Assembly: GCF_032594935.1 (NCBI RefSeq)
Contig: NZ_CP118734.1
Coordinates: 1,578,001-1,642,000, forward strand
Length of the DNA: 64,000 nucleotides
From: Streptococcus sp. 29892
GTDB lineage: Bacteria; Bacillota; Bacilli; Lactobacillales; Streptococcaceae
Direction of reading: 5' to 3'
Under the pieces are notes generated by a model that ran no database searches, was not told the DNA's origin, and saw only the letters and a list, made by a program, of their open reading frames with translations. Positions within the stretch are counted from its first letter, which is position 1; every line of letters begins with the position of its first letter. The translations under genes and the position numbers were made by a program. Positions 24,743 through 34,061 of this stretch are shown here, piece after piece.

Positions 24743-25806
24743 GATTGTTCTCCTTTCAAAATCGTTACTTCAACATGGGCTTCTGTTACAGCTTCAAGTG
24801 CTCGGTGGATATTTCCTGGCTCACCTGACAAAATCAAGACCATTTCACCAACTGGTGTGTGATCCAAAATCTCAATATTTCCATAAAGAATATTGGAAGA
24901 TACCTGATAAAATTTATAGAGGTCGTTGACGATAGCTGTATCGGTGCTGGCTCCAGAATACTTGAGCTGTACCAATAGACTGTTCCCTGGCAAGTTTTGC
25001 ACAATTCCTTGTTGGTAAATCTTCACCAAAGCTTCATCAATTCCTGTTGCTGTTTTGATGAAATCTTGAGTCAATTCTTCTTTTGGATGCGAGAAGATTT
25101 CAAGGACAGAGCCCTCTTCAATCAAGCGACCATCCTGCATAACAGCCACACGATTGGCAATATCTTTGACAATCTGCATCTCATGAGTAATCAAGACAAT
25201 GGTCAATCCAAGTTTTTCATTCAACTCCTGTAAGAGAGCTAAAATTTGCTTGGTTGTACGAGGATCCAAGGCAGAGGTTGATTCATCTGAAATTAAGATT
25301 TTCGGATCATTTGCCAAGGCACGCGCAATGGCCACCCGTTGTTTCTGACCACCTGACAATTGGGCAGGGTAGTTTTCAGCTCTGTCCGCCAATCCCACCA
25401 ATTCCAGCAAACGATTGACTTTTTCAGCCTTCTCTTCCTTGCTCAAACCTGAATGTTTAAGGGCAAAGGCAACGTTTTCTGCTGCCGTCATTTGTGCCAT
25501 CAGATTAAAGTGCTGGAAAATCATACCGATATCACGGCGTTTTTCCCGTAATTGGGCTGGGCTTAAGGTTACTTTTCCTTGGTCAAAAATTACATCATCA
25601 TCAATCGTAATCTTGCCACCTGTGGGCACCTGCAAGAGATTGATGACACGAACCAAGGTTGACTTACCAGCCCCTGAATAGCCCACAATGCCATAAATAT
25701 CTCCCTGATTGATATGGATGCTGACATCCTTGACCGCTGTAATCTCCCGTTTTTTCTGACGGAAAGTAACATCAATATTGTCTAATTTAATGATTTCCTT
25801 ACTCAT
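24736..25806 (-). CDS. metN: methionine ABC transporter ATP-binding protein
   Basis: A 356-aa ATPase: Walker [10 protein letters not shown], signature [15 protein letters not shown], Walker [14 protein letters not shown] and His-loop LITHEM. The extra C-terminal NIL domain (about residues 265-356, [16 protein letters not shown]) is the methionine-sensing domain of MetN. Its ATG overlaps the end of the M20 peptidase gene by 8 bases. Confidence 0.95.
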   Translation of the reverse strand: MSKEIIKLDNIDVTFRQKKREITAVKDVSIHINQGDIYGIVGYSGAGKSTLVRVINLLQVPTGGKITIDDDVIFDQGKVTLSPAQLREKRRDIGMIFQHFNLMAQMTAAENVAFALKHSGLSKEEKAEKVNRLLELVGLADRAENYPAQLSGGQKQRVAIARALANDPKILISDESTSALDPRTTKQILALLQELNEKLGLTIVLITHEMQIVKDIANRVAVMQDGRLIEEGSVLEIFSHPKEELTQDFIKTATGIDEALVKIYQQGIVQNLPGNSLLVQLKYSGASTDTAIVNDLYKFYQVSSNILYGNIEILDHTPVGEMVLILSGEPGNIHRALEAVTEAHVEVTILKGEQSC

Positions 25807-27175
25807 ACGCTTTAATCAACTCCTCAATTAATTCAACATGTGCAATGTAGTCTGCAATCTTCACATTTTCATCACCCGCATGGTCTCGACTACCTTCGTG
25901 TCCCAAACCAAATCCAGCAATGGGAACACCTAAGGCATGAAAGACAGTATGCATGGGACCTGTACCAGGTGAGGTCGGTAGTACCGAAACCCCTTGGGGA
26001 TAAAAAGACTTAGCCAAATCGATGACCTTGATAATAGCTGGTGCAGACATATCTGAACGGTAGGATTCTTCCCCCAGGGTAAAGGTTACCTCAACTTGGT
26101 CAAAACCTTGGTCTACCAGATAGGTACGAATAGCCCTTAAAACACCCTCAGGCGTCAAACCTGGAACCAGACGAACCTCCATCTTGGCACTAGCATTGGC
26201 AGGAATGATGGTCTTGACTCCCTGCCCCTGATAGCCTGTGGACAAACCTTCAATGGTAATAGATGGTTCAAAATACAAACGTTTCAAGAGTTCTCTGCGT
26301 TCCTGACGCAAGAGCGGCAGACTTAAACCATAGATTTCTTTCAAACTATCTGCATTGACCAAGGCATATTCCTCTACCAAGGCCATTTCACGCTCATTCG
26401 GTTCTTGGACCTTATCATAAATCCCTGGAACCTTGATACGACCATCTGGTTCACGCAGGCTAGAAATAGCTTGCAACAAGTACCAGGCTGCTGAATCAAT
26501 TACACCACCAAATGAAGAATGAATATCCAAATCAGCACTCTTGACAGAGACATCAAAGGTCACGATCCCCTTGTTCCCACCAGCGATTTCCAGCTGGTCC
26601 TTCTTATTACGGATACCTTGTTCCCAAACCAAGAGTTCTGCCTGATTAAGCTGGTCCTTGTATTTGATCAGATATTTGTCCAAATCCACCGAAGCAGACT
26701 CCTCAGCCCCTTCCATGATAAAAATGATATGGACTGGAAGATTGCCATGCTTGGTCAAATATTTTTTGACAGCAGATAGACGGGCCACGATGTGTCCCTT
26801 GTCATCATCCACCCCACGACCATACATGCTGTCTTCTGTCAGGGTCAATTCAAAAGGTTGACCTTTGAGCCATATTTGGTCGCTGTCAGCTGGAACCGTA
26901 TCGTAGTGGTTGTAGAAAATAATGGTTTTAGCTTCAGGATTATCTGCTGCAAATCTTGCCAAGACAAAGGGAGCTGCGAATGACTTATCAACCAAGACAT
27001 GGGCTCCTGCCTCTTCAAAGATCTCTTGAAGATAGTCAGCCACCTCTTCCAGACCAATCTGTTGAGCAAAGATCGATTTTTTGCCAATCAAGGCCTTCAG
27101 ATGCTTCAAATCCTCCTGGACAACGGCATCCTGCCAAAATTTTCCAATTTGTTCTTTCTCTGACAAAAATGCCAT
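25799..27175 (-). CDS. M20-family metallopeptidase inside the methionine transporter operon
   Basis: A 458-aa M20 zinc peptidase. The metal and catalytic motifs are [11 protein letters not shown] (His and Asp), [18 protein letters not shown] (general-base Glu and ligand Glu) and the C-terminal [17 protein letters not shown] lid domain lies between about residues 190 and 320. Members cleave dipeptides or acyl-amino acids. Its place between metQ and metN suggests that imported methionine peptides or N-acyl-methionine are cut here, an inference from context. Start at 27175 with AGAGGAAAG upstream. Confidence 0.88.
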   Translation of the reverse strand: MAFLSEKEQIGKFWQDAVVQEDLKHLKALIGKKSIFAQQIGLEEVADYLQEIFEEAGAHVLVDKSFAAPFVLARFAADNPEAKTIIFYNHYDTVPADSDQIWLKGQPFELTLTEDSMYGRGVDDDKGHIVARLSAVKKYLTKHGNLPVHIIFIMEGAEESASVDLDKYLIKYKDQLNQAELLVWEQGIRNKKDQLEIAGGNKGIVTFDVSVKSADLDIHSSFGGVIDSAAWYLLQAISSLREPDGRIKVPGIYDKVQEPNEREMALVEEYALVNADSLKEIYGLSLPLLRQERRELLKRLYFEPSITIEGLSTGYQGQGVKTIIPANASAKMEVRLVPGLTPEGVLRAIRTYLVDQGFDQVEVTFTLGEESYRSDMSAPAIIKVIDLAKSFYPQGVSVLPTSPGTGPMHTVFHALGVPIAGFGLGHEGSRDHAGDENVKIADYIAHVELIEELIKAYE

Positions 27176-27253
27176 TTTGACTTTCCTCTCTAAAAACAGG
27201 AATAGAAGCTGAAACAAGGGTTTGCAGCTTCTTTACTTCCTATCTAAAAACTA

Positions 27254-28135
27254 TTATTCTGCTGAAACTTCATCCCAGATAGCAAAGTCTGTTTGGTTTG
27301 AAGCACGTTCGATGATTTCTTTTACTTCATCAGTGTTATATGATGCAATCAAGACTTTGATAGCATCAGCCTTGTCTGATTTTTCCCAATCCTTTTGCGC
27401 TGCAATAACGTTGTACCATACTTCTGTATCGGCACCTTTTTGCTCGATGTAAAGAGCTTTAGAAGTATCAAGTCCTGCTTCTTGAGCGTAGTTATTGTTG
27501 ATAACTGCACCGTCAACTGACTCAAGCGAACGTACTGTTTGGCTTGCATCCAATTCTGTGATGGTGATATTCTTTGGATTTGATTTAATGTGAGAAAGTG
27601 TTGCCAATTCACCATCAGCCACCTCCAAATCAATCAAACCTGCTGATTCAAGTAAGAAGAGGGCGCGGCTTTCGTTTGTTGCATCGTTTGGAACTGCAAT
27701 TTCTGCACCTTCTGGAATACTTTCAATCGAAGTATACTTGTCTTTGCCACCTTCTACACCTGAATAGAAGCGAATTGGGCTGTACAATGTGTAACCAGCT
27801 ACTTGCAAGTCACCACCATTTTCACTATTCCAGTTATTTAAGAAGTAGATGTGTTGGAAAGCATTGACATCAACATCGCCTTCTGCTAAAGCCTTGTTTG
27901 GTTGTGAGTAATCTGTAAACTCAGTCAACTTAACTGTTACACCTTCAGCTGCTGCCAACTCCGTTACCTTATCCCATACTTCTGTCGTATAGGCGTTACG
28001 TGTCATGATACCAACATTAAGAGTTGTTGTATCTGCAGATGATTCAGTAGTTGTTGATGAATTTGAACCACACGCAGCAAGAACACCTACTGACAAGGCA
28101 GCTGCTGCTAAACTAAACAATTTTTTTAATTTCAT
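27254..28135 (-). CDS. metQ: methionine ABC transporter substrate-binding lipoprotein
   Basis: A 293-aa NlpA-family lipoprotein. A lysine-rich start MKLKKLFSLAAA leads to the lipobox VLAAC (Cys22). The mature part has TLNVGIMTRNAY, EFTDYSQPNKALAEGDVDVNAFQH and VPNDATNESRALFLLESAGLI, as in MetQ. First gene of the four-gene operon, behind a MET-box-like palindrome. Confidence 0.95.
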   Translation of the reverse strand: MKLKKLFSLAAAALSVGVLAACGSNSSTTTESSADTTTLNVGIMTRNAYTTEVWDKVTELAAAEGVTVKLTEFTDYSQPNKALAEGDVDVNAFQHIYFLNNWNSENGGDLQVAGYTLYSPIRFYSGVEGGKDKYTSIESIPEGAEIAVPNDATNESRALFLLESAGLIDLEVADGELATLSHIKSNPKNITITELDASQTVRSLESVDGAVINNNYAQEAGLDTSKALYIEQKGADTEVWYNVIAAQKDWEKSDKADAIKVLIASYNTDEVKEIIERASNQTDFAIWDEVSAE

Positions 28136-28220
28136 AAAAAATATCTCCTTAATTTTTTGAACTGAATATATCTTAACACAGAAAAGACAATCTGACTAAT
28201 TGGCTTTTTTTATAGAATAT

Positions 28221-28237
28221 TATAAGTTTCAGCTATA
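28221..28237. promoter_or_regulatory. MET-box-like site upstream of metQ
   Basis: TATAAGTTTCAGCTATA is close to the streptococcal MtaR/MetR palindrome TATAGTTTNAAACTATA (about 12 to 13 of 16 fixed positions). It lies about 86 bases before metQ. The same TATAGCT half-site is found before metE. Confidence 0.5.
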
Positions 28238-28270
28238 ACAAATACCCTTGCAATTATAAGAATTTATAAT

Positions 28271-28296
28271 AAAAAAGAGGGAACCCCTCTTTTTAT
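28271..28296 (-). terminator. terminator of the surface-protein gene
   Basis: Minus strand AAAAAGAGGG-GTT-CCCTCTTTTTT with an extended T-rich tail, 20 bases after the stop codon of the surface-protein gene. Confidence 0.8.
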
Positions 28297-28316
28297 TATC
28301 ACCTTTTTTTGACCTC

Positions 28317-31300
28317 TCACTTACCAGCTCTTCTCCTTCTTGCTACTGTTAGGCTAAGCAGGGTAAGCCCTGTTAATAACGGAAGACTGGACTGCTGATC
28401 ATTTGTGCTTGGTAAGGTAGATATAGCTGTTTTTTTATCCTCTACTCTTTGTTCCGAAACAGTAGTTGCTGAAGAAATAGCCTCTTGACGAGTATTATTC
28501 TTTATCAATAGGGGCGACACCTCGGTCACCAACTGTTCTAACTTAGTTTGTTTAGTTGAAATCTCGGCAACGAGTGGTGCTACCTCAGTTGGAGAAGTTA
28601 GCGTCTCACTGACTGGTGAGTCTACTTCAGTTGAAGAAGTTGGTATCTTAGTAATTGGTGGTTCTACCTCGATTGGGGAGGTTGGAGAGACAGTGACCGG
28701 TGAAGTTATTGATTCCGAATCGCCTACATTCGAGCTTGATTTCAAATTGACAATAATTTCATAAAAGGGACCATTATAATTCAAGTCGCTACTAAAAATT
28801 GTAGTGAAACCTTGACTTACCTCAACAGATTCAAAATAATATGCCTTCTCATCAATACCATTGCTTTCATCACGAATGATACTATCAATTGTGGAGTTTG
28901 CAACTCGGCGACTCTCTTTAACAGTTGATTCCCCATCTTTAAATTGAATAGTATATAAGGCTTGCCTTATAGTTGAATTCTCATAAATCACACCTTCTGG
29001 TAGAAGTCTTTTCTCAATTTCAGGCAGAGGAGTATCCGATGTGTTTACAACTAGTTGCTGGTATGATCGAATTACCTCAGTTTGAGTTCGATTTCCAACA
29101 GTAACTGACCTTGAAGAGATTTGGGTCCCCCCAGCACCAACTAAGTCAAATGTTACACCATGTTTTTTTTCAAATGCTGAAATTGCCTCACGAATCACTT
29201 GTTTCATTGCCTCATGGTCTTCACCATGGAAATTCGTGCGAATGAGTACTTGCCCACTTGATTTTTCAACAACCTCAATATTGGTTACCACTGTCGTTTC
29301 TACAACTGGATATAAATTCTCTATATCAGTAGACTGATTGACAACTATGGATTTCGCAGGCAAACTATCAACAGTAGATAAATAACTCGTATTGCCATAA
29401 ATATCTGTCAGATATAAATACTTCAGCTCATATTGACCTGGCGAATAAGAATAGTGAATTGTTTCCGATAAAGTTATCCTTTTTTTATTACCCACCAATT
29501 GCTCAATATTGGTAATATTTTCGCCAAATCGGAGTGTTCCTGACTCACTTTCAAATCCGAGATTAACAGATGCGATATTTGAATCATCTTCCACTAAAAG
29601 TACCACTTCAACTGTTTCACCTTGTTTAGCTTCATTTCGACTAGTTTCTAACTCAATAAACTTAGGTACGGTAAAATCAGTAACGATATTAGGTGAGTTG
29701 ACGATAGCTTGGGTAGTAATATTTTGAATAATTTCAGGTTCTGAAAGGCTATTTGATGAACTTGCGTTTTTAGCATTCAAATAAACAAAATCTAAAGATA
29801 AGTCTGACCTAGGATAATCACTAGCTATTGGTACAGTTACATCAAAGCGATATAGTCCATCCACTAGCTTGATTGGGTTATTACTCTCTCCTCTAAGCAC
29901 ATACTGACTAGTTAATTTTTTATCAGATAGACCAAAGAAAATACGCTCCATTTCCTCCTCAGACGAAACCACAAAACTAGCAGTCAGTTTGTTCCCAGGC
30001 TGGTAAGACTCCTTATCAAATGTCAGGGATTCCAATGTAGGAATCGGAATATACTGTAGGGTCAATACCGTATCGCCTTCTACTAGTTCACCATAGAGAG
30101 AAGGTTGGTTTTCATAAGATAATCTATAAAGATTGCCATTTTGCTCAATTGTCTGCACTTGATAATCATAGACATAGAAAGTTGGATAGCTTTGAATCAG
30201 TTCTGATAAGATCTCTGATCCATCTGCATAAATTGTCTTTTCACGATAACTAATCAATGTCTCTGGAACAGCTTCAACTGATTCTTTAAGCGTTTGCCCC
30301 GTCCTAGTCTGATATTGGACAATCACCTTACCTGTTTTCTTTTCAACCTGCTTTGTAGATACCAAATATGGTGTGTAAGTATAGGTTATTTCCGTCAAAC
30401 CAGCTTTCAAAAGCCCCTGCTCTACACCATCTACTGTAACCTTATAATATTGCCTACCATCCATGCCGTTCAGAAGTAATGGAGCTTCGCCACTAGTATC
30501 GTATGTAATCCCTGTCGCAACTGGTTCTTCCGAACCCAATGCTAACGTTGACACTACGCCTGAAATTCTCTTGTCTTCAGCTATGGCAGTCCCATCTTCA
30601 AGTTGATAATGAATCAAGACTGAACCAGAAGTAACACTATTAACCGTCATCGAAAGTGGTTCAAATGTATGTTCTGCCAATGAATATTTGGAAGAATCAT
30701 AGTAATAAACAATATTACCAATCTCGTCTCTTAGAGATAGATGTGTTAAATTATAAATATCACTCGGGCGATTTTCTGGAATGGAGCTAGTTAAAACTGA
30801 ACGATATAAGCCATTAGCTAATTTTTCGACTTCGATGGAAGAAAAATAAAGACTCTGTCTTCCATCCGAGGAGTAAAATTCTGCCGATACATAGGAAAGA
30901 TTGCTAGCATCCTCAGATTCAACTGTTAGAGTTACGGTCTCTCCCGACTGATACTCTGTTTTATCTAATGTATAAGAGACAAGTTTTGGTGCAGTGCGGT
31001 CGGTCACTGTACCAGTAACCGTCATCGAGAGTGGTTCAAATGTATGTTCTGCCAATGAATATTTGGAAAAATCATAGTAATAAACAATATTACCAATCTC
31101 GTCTCTTAGAGATAGATGTGTTAAATTATAAATATCACTCGGGCGATTTTCTGGAATGGAGCTAGTTAAAACTGAACGATATAAGCCATTAGCTAATTTT
31201 TCGACTTCGATGGAAGAAAAATAAAGACTCTGTCTTCCATCCGAGGAGTAAAATTCTGCCGATACATAGGAAAGATTGCTAGCATCCTCAGATTCAACTG

Positions 31301-32189
31301 TTAGAGTTACGGTCTCTCCCGACTGATACTCTGTTTTATCTAATGTATAAGAGACAAGTTTTGGTGCAGTGCGGTCGGTCACTGTACCAGTAACCGTCAT
31401 CGAGAGTGGTTCAAATGTATGTTCTGCCAATGAATATTTGGAAGAATCATAGTAATAAACAATATTACCAATCTCGTCTCTTAGAGATAGATGTGTTAAA
31501 TTATAAATATCACTCGGGCGATTTTCTGGAATGGAGCTAGTTAAAACTGAACGATATAAGCCATTAGCTAATTTTTCGACTTCGATGGAAGAAAAATAAA
31601 GACTCTGTCTTCCATCCGAGGAGTAAAATTCTGCCGATACATAGGAAAGATTGCTAGCATCCTCAGATTCAACTGTAAGGGTTACGGTCTCACCGGCCTG
31701 ATACTCTGTTTTATCTAATGTATAAGAGACAAGTTTTGGTGCAGTACGGTCTTCCAATACCTCTGCAGCTCTATCTGTTTCTGTAGAGATCATCGATGGA
31801 ATATTGGTCGTTAAATTCGAATTTGCAACTGGTGTAGTTGAAATTGACTCCCCATTTGCATTACTTCCTTCTACATCAGTCGAAGAAACAGCTTCTACTG
31901 TCGGATAATTTGTAGCTGTCGTGGTTTCAACCTCCAGAATTCCCTCGTTTCCTACAATTCCAGTTGAAGTTGATGTTGCGACATCATTATCTGCAGTTAA
32001 TTCAACAGTTTCTGAAGCATTTATAACTTGTTCAGAATTTGCTGTTGTGGGAGTATTCTCACTCACTTCATCAGCATAGACAACAGCCGTAGTAGAAAAC
32101 AGCAAACCTAGGGCCAGCACTCCGACTGCCCCATGAATACCTTTTCTAATACTTCCATACCCTTTGGATTCTTGACATTTCTTAAGCAT
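28317..32189 (-). CDS. YSIRK-type cell-wall surface protein with three 125-aa repeats and LPSTN sorting motif
   Basis: A 1290-aa wall protein. The signal peptide has a YSIRK-like YGSIRKG (residues 11-17), a hydrophobic core and a cleavage site near VYA-D40. A Thr/Ser-rich stalk follows to about residue 140. Three tandem repeats start with DRTAPKLVSYTLDKTEY at residues 147, 272 and 397. Then come MucBP-like segments (GSVLIHYQLEDGTAI near 523; VIVQYQTRTGQTLKE), two further Ig-like bacterial domains and a Pro/Thr/Val-rich wall region. The C-terminus has LPSTN at 1259, a hydrophobic stretch and RRRRAGK. This is a sortase signal with Asn instead of Gly. Ligand unknown; MucBP suggests glycan binding. 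The start has AAGGAGG upstream. Confidence 0.88.
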   Translation of the reverse strand: MLKKCQESKGYGSIRKGIHGAVGVLALGLLFSTTAVVYADEVSENTPTTANSEQVINASETVELTADNDVATSTSTGIVGNEGILEVETTTATNYPTVEAVSSTDVEGSNANGESISTTPVANSNLTTNIPSMISTETDRAAEVLEDRTAPKLVSYTLDKTEYQAGETVTLTVESEDASNLSYVSAEFYSSDGRQSLYFSSIEVEKLANGLYRSVLTSSIPENRPSDIYNLTHLSLRDEIGNIVYYYDSSKYSLAEHTFEPLSMTVTGTVTDRTAPKLVSYTLDKTEYQSGETVTLTVESEDASNLSYVSAEFYSSDGRQSLYFSSIEVEKLANGLYRSVLTSSIPENRPSDIYNLTHLSLRDEIGNIVYYYDFSKYSLAEHTFEPLSMTVTGTVTDRTAPKLVSYTLDKTEYQSGETVTLTVESEDASNLSYVSAEFYSSDGRQSLYFSSIEVEKLANGLYRSVLTSSIPENRPSDIYNLTHLSLRDEIGNIVYYYDSSKYSLAEHTFEPLSMTVNSVTSGSVLIHYQLEDGTAIAEDKRISGVVSTLALGSEEPVATGITYDTSGEAPLLLNGMDGRQYYKVTVDGVEQGLLKAGLTEITYTYTPYLVSTKQVEKKTGKVIVQYQTRTGQTLKESVEAVPETLISYREKTIYADGSEILSELIQSYPTFYVYDYQVQTIEQNGNLYRLSYENQPSLYGELVEGDTVLTLQYIPIPTLESLTFDKESYQPGNKLTASFVVSSEEEMERIFFGLSDKKLTSQYVLRGESNNPIKLVDGLYRFDVTVPIASDYPRSDLSLDFVYLNAKNASSSNSLSEPEIIQNITTQAIVNSPNIVTDFTVPKFIELETSRNEAKQGETVEVVLLVEDDSNIASVNLGFESESGTLRFGENITNIEQLVGNKKRITLSETIHYSYSPGQYELKYLYLTDIYGNTSYLSTVDSLPAKSIVVNQSTDIENLYPVVETTVVTNIEVVEKSSGQVLIRTNFHGEDHEAMKQVIREAISAFEKKHGVTFDLVGAGGTQISSRSVTVGNRTQTEVIRSYQQLVVNTSDTPLPEIEKRLLPEGVIYENSTIRQALYTIQFKDGESTVKESRRVANSTIDSIIRDESNGIDEKAYYFESVEVSQGFTTIFSSDLNYNGPFYEIIVNLKSSSNVGDSESITSPVTVSPTSPIEVEPPITKIPTSSTEVDSPVSETLTSPTEVAPLVAEISTKQTKLEQLVTEVSPLLIKNNTRQEAISSATTVSEQRVEDKKTAISTLPSTNDQQSSLPLLTGLTLLSLTVARRRRAGK
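30627..31751 (-). repeat. three tandem 375-bp repeats inside the surface-protein gene
   Basis: The unit recurs at exactly 375 bases (for example ACCGTCATCG at about 30643, 31018 and 31393). The copies are almost identical in DNA, with only a few changes such as a Ser-to-Phe codon in the middle copy. They are in frame and code for Ig-like/cadherin-like domains. Confidence 0.95.
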
Positions 32190-32261
32190 ATAATCCTCCT
32201 TATATACAATTTATTATATACATTTTTATTAAAATATAAAAGTATATATCGGCATTTTTTA

Positions 32262-32288
32262 TAAAAAAACACTCAATTTCTTGAGTGT
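32262..32288 (-). terminator. terminator of the glutamine-amidotransferase-like gene
   Basis: Minus strand ACACTCAA-GAAA-TTGAGTGT followed by seven T. Confidence 0.8.
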
Positions 32289-32299
32289 CAATGTTATCT

Positions 32300-32989
32300 T
32301 TAAAAAACATCCACCAAATACTGAAATAATTTTCTATGCTGTTTGCAGTCGTTGTATAGAAATTCCGGGTGCCACTGTAAGCCAAACAGGGCCTGCTTGC
32401 CCTTGCTTTCATAGGCCTCAATCGTACCATCTCTCGGATCTAGACCAGTTGCCACCAAACCTGGTGCCAAATCTTTGATCCGCTGATGATGGAAGGAATT
32501 GATGGAGCTTCCTTGAGCAAAAAGCTGGCTGACACGACTTTTGGGCTTGACCTGCAAACGATGTGAAGTTCCTTCAATACCATCTTGCCAATGATCTACC
32601 ACTTCCTGCTCTAAGCTACCACCAAGTGCGACATTGAGCAACTGCATGCCACGGCAGACCGCAAAAATCGGTTTCCCTTGGCGAAGCGCTTCTTTAATCA
32701 AAGCCAATTCAAATTCGTCACGCTCCAATAGGTAATCATCACTATCAATTAAACGTTCTTGCCCATACAGACTTGGATCAACATGTTGACCACCTGATAA
32801 AATCAACTTATCAATCATGTCGATATAGTCTTTGGCTAAATCAGGAGTTCCCATCGGGATGACCATTGGGATACCACCTGCCTGACGAACACTGTCTGCC
32901 AATTCACGCGCAACTGTCACGTAAACTCGACCAGATTTTGTTGGAAATTCTTGTTCATTTCCTGAAATTCCAATAATGACTTTTCCCAT
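32300..32989 (-). CDS. class I glutamine amidotransferase-like hydrolase (peptidase C26, PuuD-like)
   Basis: A 229-aa protein of the gamma-glutamyl hydrolase group. The nucleophile Cys is in PIFAVCRGMQLLNVALGG, the His and Glu in LFGLQWHPEFL, and the oxyanion motif in LILSGGQHVDP. PuuD-type enzymes split gamma-glutamyl-GABA; related enzymes cut folate polyglutamates or other gamma-glutamyl amides. No polyamine genes lie nearby apart from the decayed agmatine deiminase 10 kb away, so the substrate is open. It has its own terminator; the start follows AAAGGAG. Confidence 0.85.
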   Translation of the reverse strand: MGKVIIGISGNEQEFPTKSGRVYVTVARELADSVRQAGGIPMVIPMGTPDLAKDYIDMIDKLILSGGQHVDPSLYGQERLIDSDDYLLERDEFELALIKEALRQGKPIFAVCRGMQLLNVALGGSLEQEVVDHWQDGIEGTSHRLQVKPKSRVSQLFAQGSSINSFHHQRIKDLAPGLVATGLDPRDGTIEAYESKGKQALFGLQWHPEFLYNDCKQHRKLFQYLVDVF

Positions 32990-33073
32990 AAGAAACTCCT
33001 TTCTGTGATTTTTTACATTGTAACACTGCTAGCCAAGCCTGTCTAATATAGAAGTTTTATGGACCGATAAAAA

Positions 33074-33919
33074 TTATTTATCAGTGGCCTTTAATACAAA
33101 ATGCTCCTTGTCCACTTGAGTCCATTCCCCCACTGTCACGAAATCCTTTAGAAGACCTGTTTGTGACAACTCTTGTAATTGTGCTCTCGCCTGATGAGGA
33201 TTTAAACTCAAGTTGGATTTCAAAAGATAGCTGGTGTAGGGATGCTGGGGATCTTGAAAAATATCCTGCGCAGGTCCAATTTCTACCAAACTCCCCTTGT
33301 ACATGACCGCAATCCTATCAGCAAAATGCCGCACCAAATTTAGGTCATGAGAAATGAAAAGATAGGTTAAACCTAAATCCTCTTGAAGCTGGTTAAGCAA
33401 ATCCAATATGGTTGCCTGAATCGAAACATCCAGAGCAGAAGTCGGTTCATCACACACAATAAATTGCGGATTGGATACAACTGCTCGAGCGATTCCAATA
33501 CGCTGACGTTGGCCTCCACTAAAGGATTTTGGACGTTTATGTACAGCATCCCCCTGTACACCTACCCTTTCCAACATTGCTAAAGCCCTCTCTTCTGCCT
33601 CCTTCTTTGGTAACAAATAAAGCGGTTCTTTGACAAGTTCTAAAGCTGATAGATAGGGATTGAGGGAGGAGTAAGGATCCTGATAGATCACCTGAAGCGC
33701 TTGATTTTTTAGTTCCTCAGCTGTCAAACCAGGAAAGTCTACCTGTCCCTGACTTGCTTTTTCCAGTCCCAAAACAATTTTAGACAGTGTCGATTTACCA
33801 CTGCCAGATTCACCAACCAGACCGAGTGTCTCACCTTTATAAATGGACAAAGCAACACCATTTAAAGCATCGACGCGTTGTTCTTGACCTAACCAATTCT
33901 TCTTGGAATATGAAGACAT
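33074..33919 (-). CDS. orphan OppF/DppF-type peptide ABC transporter ATPase, N-terminally short
   Basis: A 281-aa ATPase with Walker A GESGSGKST, signature FSGGQRQRIGIARAV, Walker B FIVCDEPTSALD and LFISHDLNLVRHFADRIAVMYKGSLVE, clearly of the oligopeptide/nickel OppF group. The frame begins MSSYSKKNWLGQEQRVDALNG; family members usually have about 10 more residues forming the first beta strand. There is no good ribosome site before this ATG and a stop lies a few codons upstream. No other transporter subunit is next to it. It may be a remnant of a lost operon or a subunit that works with distant partners. Confidence 0.75.
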   Translation of the reverse strand: MSSYSKKNWLGQEQRVDALNGVALSIYKGETLGLVGESGSGKSTLSKIVLGLEKASQGQVDFPGLTAEELKNQALQVIYQDPYSSLNPYLSALELVKEPLYLLPKKEAEERALAMLERVGVQGDAVHKRPKSFSGGQRQRIGIARAVVSNPQFIVCDEPTSALDVSIQATILDLLNQLQEDLGLTYLFISHDLNLVRHFADRIAVMYKGSLVEIGPAQDIFQDPQHPYTSYLLKSNLSLNPHQARAQLQELSQTGLLKDFVTVGEWTQVDKEHFVLKATDK

Positions 33920-33961
33920 TATATAGTAGTGATTTCATAAAATAAAACTTCCAAAAACAGG

Positions 33962-33978
33962 TATAGCTAAAAGCTATA
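33962..33978. promoter_or_regulatory. MET-box upstream of metE
   Basis: TATAGCT-AAA-AGCTATA is an almost perfect copy of the MtaR/MetR palindrome TATAGTTTNAAACTATA. It lies 84 bases before the metE ATG, ahead of TTTACA / TTATAC promoter-like elements (33992-34003). Confidence 0.7.
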
Positions 33979-34061
33979 GCATCCTCTAATTTTTTACAAT
34001 TATACAAGTGTTTGTATTTCTGTTAGGATTAGAGCATAGAAATATTTTTGGAGGAAATCCT

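Noticed and set aside
30627..31751. Regular repeats as a possible CRISPR array
   Set aside because: The 375-bp units are coding, with no spacers and no cas genes nearby.
32200..32430. 76-codon minus-strand frame before the surface-protein gene
   Set aside because: It overlaps the real end of the amidotransferase-like gene in another frame and its terminator.
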